64,000 bases of DNA, taken from contig NZ_MTKN01000003.1 of the NCBI RefSeq assembly GCF_001975825.1, positions 62,001 to 126,000 on the forward strand, given 5' to 3'. Both the position numbers and the translations under genes were made by a program. A model generated the notes under the pieces. The model saw only the letters and a list, made by a program, of their open reading frames with translations. It was not told the DNA's origin and ran no database searches. This document shows, in pieces, positions 62,472-64,000 of this stretch (position 1 is its first letter; every line of letters starts with the position of its first letter). This DNA is from [Flexibacter] sp. ATCC 35208. GTDB taxonomy: Bacteria; Bacteroidota; Bacteroidia; Chitinophagales; Chitinophagaceae.

Positions 62472-64000
62472 TTATGCATTCACTTTACCTTTTGCTTTTG
62501 CCATTTCTTCTTCAGCAACAGCATTTGGAGCAGGTGAGTAGTGAGAGAACTCCATGATGGAAGTAGCACGACCGGAAGACAGGGAGCGCAACTGAGTTAC
62601 ATATCCGAACATTTCTTTCAGAGGTACTTTAGCTTTGATTACCTGTACACCGTTTCTCATTTCCATACCTTCCAGCATACCACGACGACGGTTCAGGTCA
62701 CCTGTTACGTCACCCATGTATTGGTCTGGGGTCTGAACTTCTACTTTCATGATTGGTTCCAGCAGAACTGGTTTTGCTTTACGACCTGCTTCACGGAAAG
62801 CTGATCTTGCAGCCAATTCGAAGGATACTGCATCGGAGTCAACCTGGTGGAATGAACCATCATACAGGCGAACTCTCAGGTTATCCAGCGGGTAGCCAGC
62901 CAGTACACCCTGGTGCATAGCAGACTCAAAGCCTTTCTGTACCGGAGCAACGAATTCTTTAGGGATGGAACCACCGAAGATATCGTTGATGAACTGGAAT
63001 TGTTTACCGTCGTTCTCTTTCAGCCATTCCGGATCAGCAGGGCCGATTTCGATCTGGATGTCTGCGAATTTACCGCGACCACCAGTTTGTTTCTTATAAA
63101 CCTCACGGTGTTCAACCTTCAGCGTGAATGCTTCCTTGAAAGCAACCTGAGGTGCACCCTGGTTAACTTCTACCTTGAACTCGCGACGCATACGGTCAAC
63201 GATGATTTCCAGGTGAAGCTCACCCATACCGCTCAATACGGTCTGGCCGGTTTCTTCATCAGTTTTAGCTTTCAGGGTAGGATCTTCTTCTACCAGTTTA
63301 GCGATAGCCAGACCCATTTTGTCCATATCCGCCTGAGTTTTAGGCTCGATAGCGATGTGGATAACTGGTTCCGGGAAGGTCATAGATTCCAGTACGATAG
63401 GATTTTTCTCATCGCACAGGGTATCACCTGTTTTGATATCTTTAAAACCTACAGCAGCACCGATATCACCAGCTTCGATGAAGTCGATTGGGTTCTGCTT
63501 GTTGGCGTGCATCTGCATGATACGGCTGATACGCTCATTTTTACCTGTACGGGTGTTCAGTACGTAAGAACCAGCATCCAGGTGACCGGAATAAGCCCGG
63601 AAGAACGCCAGACGACCTACGAATGGATCAGTCATGATCTTGAACGCCAGTGCAGAGAATGGTTCTTTTGCATCTGGCTTACGCTCGATCTCGTTACCAT
63701 TGTCAGGATCAGTACCTTTAACCGCTTCGATATCTACTGGTGAAGGCAGGTAACGACATACGGCATCCAGCATTTTCTGTACACCTTTATTTTTGAATGA
63801 AGAACCGCACAGCATTGGGATGATAGCGATATCGATCGTTGCTTTACGGATAGCTTCGTGAATTTCATCTTCAGAGATAGTATTAGGATCTTCGAAGAAT
63901 TTCTCCATGAGTTTGTCATCGTATTCAGCAACAGCTTCTACGAGTTTAGCTCTCCATTCTTCAGCTTCATCCTTCATATCAGCAGGAATTTCGATTTCCT
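62472..64000 (-). CDS. fusA: Elongation factor G, C-terminal part, cut by window end
   Basis: The frame is open to base 64000; about 509 residues are present. Domains II-V are visible: the [16 protein letters not shown] barrel, [18 protein letters not shown], the domain IV tip region [32 protein letters not shown], and the C-terminal [22 protein letters not shown]. The GTPase domain lies beyond the window. EF-G drives translocation. Its gene normally precedes rpsJ closely (str and S10 operons); here 3 kb intervene. Confidence 0.96.
   Translation of the reverse strand, partial: EIEIPADMKDEAEEWRAKLVEAVAEYDDKLMEKFFEDPNTISEDEIHEAIRKATIDIAIIPMLCGSSFKNKGVQKMLDAVCRYLPSPVDIEAVKGTDPDNGNEIERKPDAKEPFSALAFKIMTDPFVGRLAFFRAYSGHLDAGSYVLNTRTGKNERISRIMQMHANKQNPIDFIEAGDIGAAVGFKDIKTGDTLCDEKNPIVLESMTFPEPVIHIAIEPKTQADMDKMGLAIAKLVEEDPTLKAKTDEETGQTVLSGMGELHLEIIVDRMRREFKVEVNQGAPQVAFKEAFTLKVEHREVYKKQTGGRGKFADIQIEIGPADPEWLKENDGKQFQFINDIFGGSIPKEFVAPVQKGFESAMHQGVLAGYPLDNLRVRLYDGSFHQVDSDAVSFELAARSAFREAGRKAKPVLLEPIMKVEVQTPDQYMGDVTGDLNRRRGMLEGMEMRNGVQVIKAKVPLKEMFGYVTQLRSLSSGRATSIMEFSHYSPAPNAVAEEEMAKAKGKVNA

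Noticed and set aside
1..64000. CRISPR arrays, tRNA or rRNA genes, phage or insertion sequences
   Set aside because: I found no regularly spaced repeats of 25-40 bases with unique spacers, no tRNA-like cloverleaf with CCA end, no rRNA stretches, and no transposase or integrase frames.

Overview
The window comes from a Bacteroidota genome, most likely Chitinophagaceae (Chitinophaga-like). This is inferred from gene families and signals, not from a database search. The signals are: TAnnTTTG promoter boxes in front of many genes and few Shine-Dalgarno sequences; a type IX secretion plug protein; TamL; a PafA-type phosphatase; a type III glutamine synthetase; a fused E1 alpha/beta dehydrogenase; and a Bacteroidota-order ribosomal protein cluster with map and infA between secY and rpmJ. 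There are no tRNA or rRNA genes, CRISPR arrays, phages or insertion sequences. Both ends cut genes: an NDH-2 dehydrogenase at the left and fusA at the right.

1-18 kb is a mixed housekeeping region with frequent strand changes: NDH-2, T9SS plug, a LolE/FtsX-type permease, an rRNA/tRNA methyltransferase, TamL, TruB, a SAM methyltransferase, AroE with a ComA-like sulfolactate enzyme, a large TPR protein, small secreted proteins, a crotonase, a PafA phosphatase and a PLP acyltransferase of the serine palmitoyltransferase/cysteate acyltransferase type. Convergent genes are separated by long, near-perfect hairpin terminators. Two of these look like copies of one cassette. Several genes here start only 4-7 bases after the promoter -7 box, which predicts leaderless mRNAs.

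18-42 kb holds central metabolism and transport: purL, glnN (GSIII), an efp-accB-accC operon with an EF-P whose acceptor loop is atypical, malate dehydrogenase, a MarR regulator, MFS, DedA, dicarboxylate and amino acid transporters, YebC, an orphan response regulator, the fused branched-chain/pyruvate E1, a DUF1573 protein, an aminotransferase and carA. The aminotransferase-carA gap has no gene but carries a promoter-to-terminator unit that looks like a non-coding RNA.

42-59.5 kb is one long minus-strand cluster, rpsJ to rplQ (S10-spc-alpha order), with secY, map, infA, rpmJ and rpoA. A good promoter precedes rpsJ. Many gaps in the cluster hold imperfect or perfect hairpins.

59.5-64 kb separates rpsJ from fusA. 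It holds a polysaccharide deacetylase-like protein, a small outer-membrane beta-barrel protein, and three tandem, individually terminated transcription units. Each unit encodes a 20-24-residue hydrophobic/amphipathic peptide behind a shared leader motif and shared upstream boxes. This small-peptide array is the best candidate here for an undescribed system.
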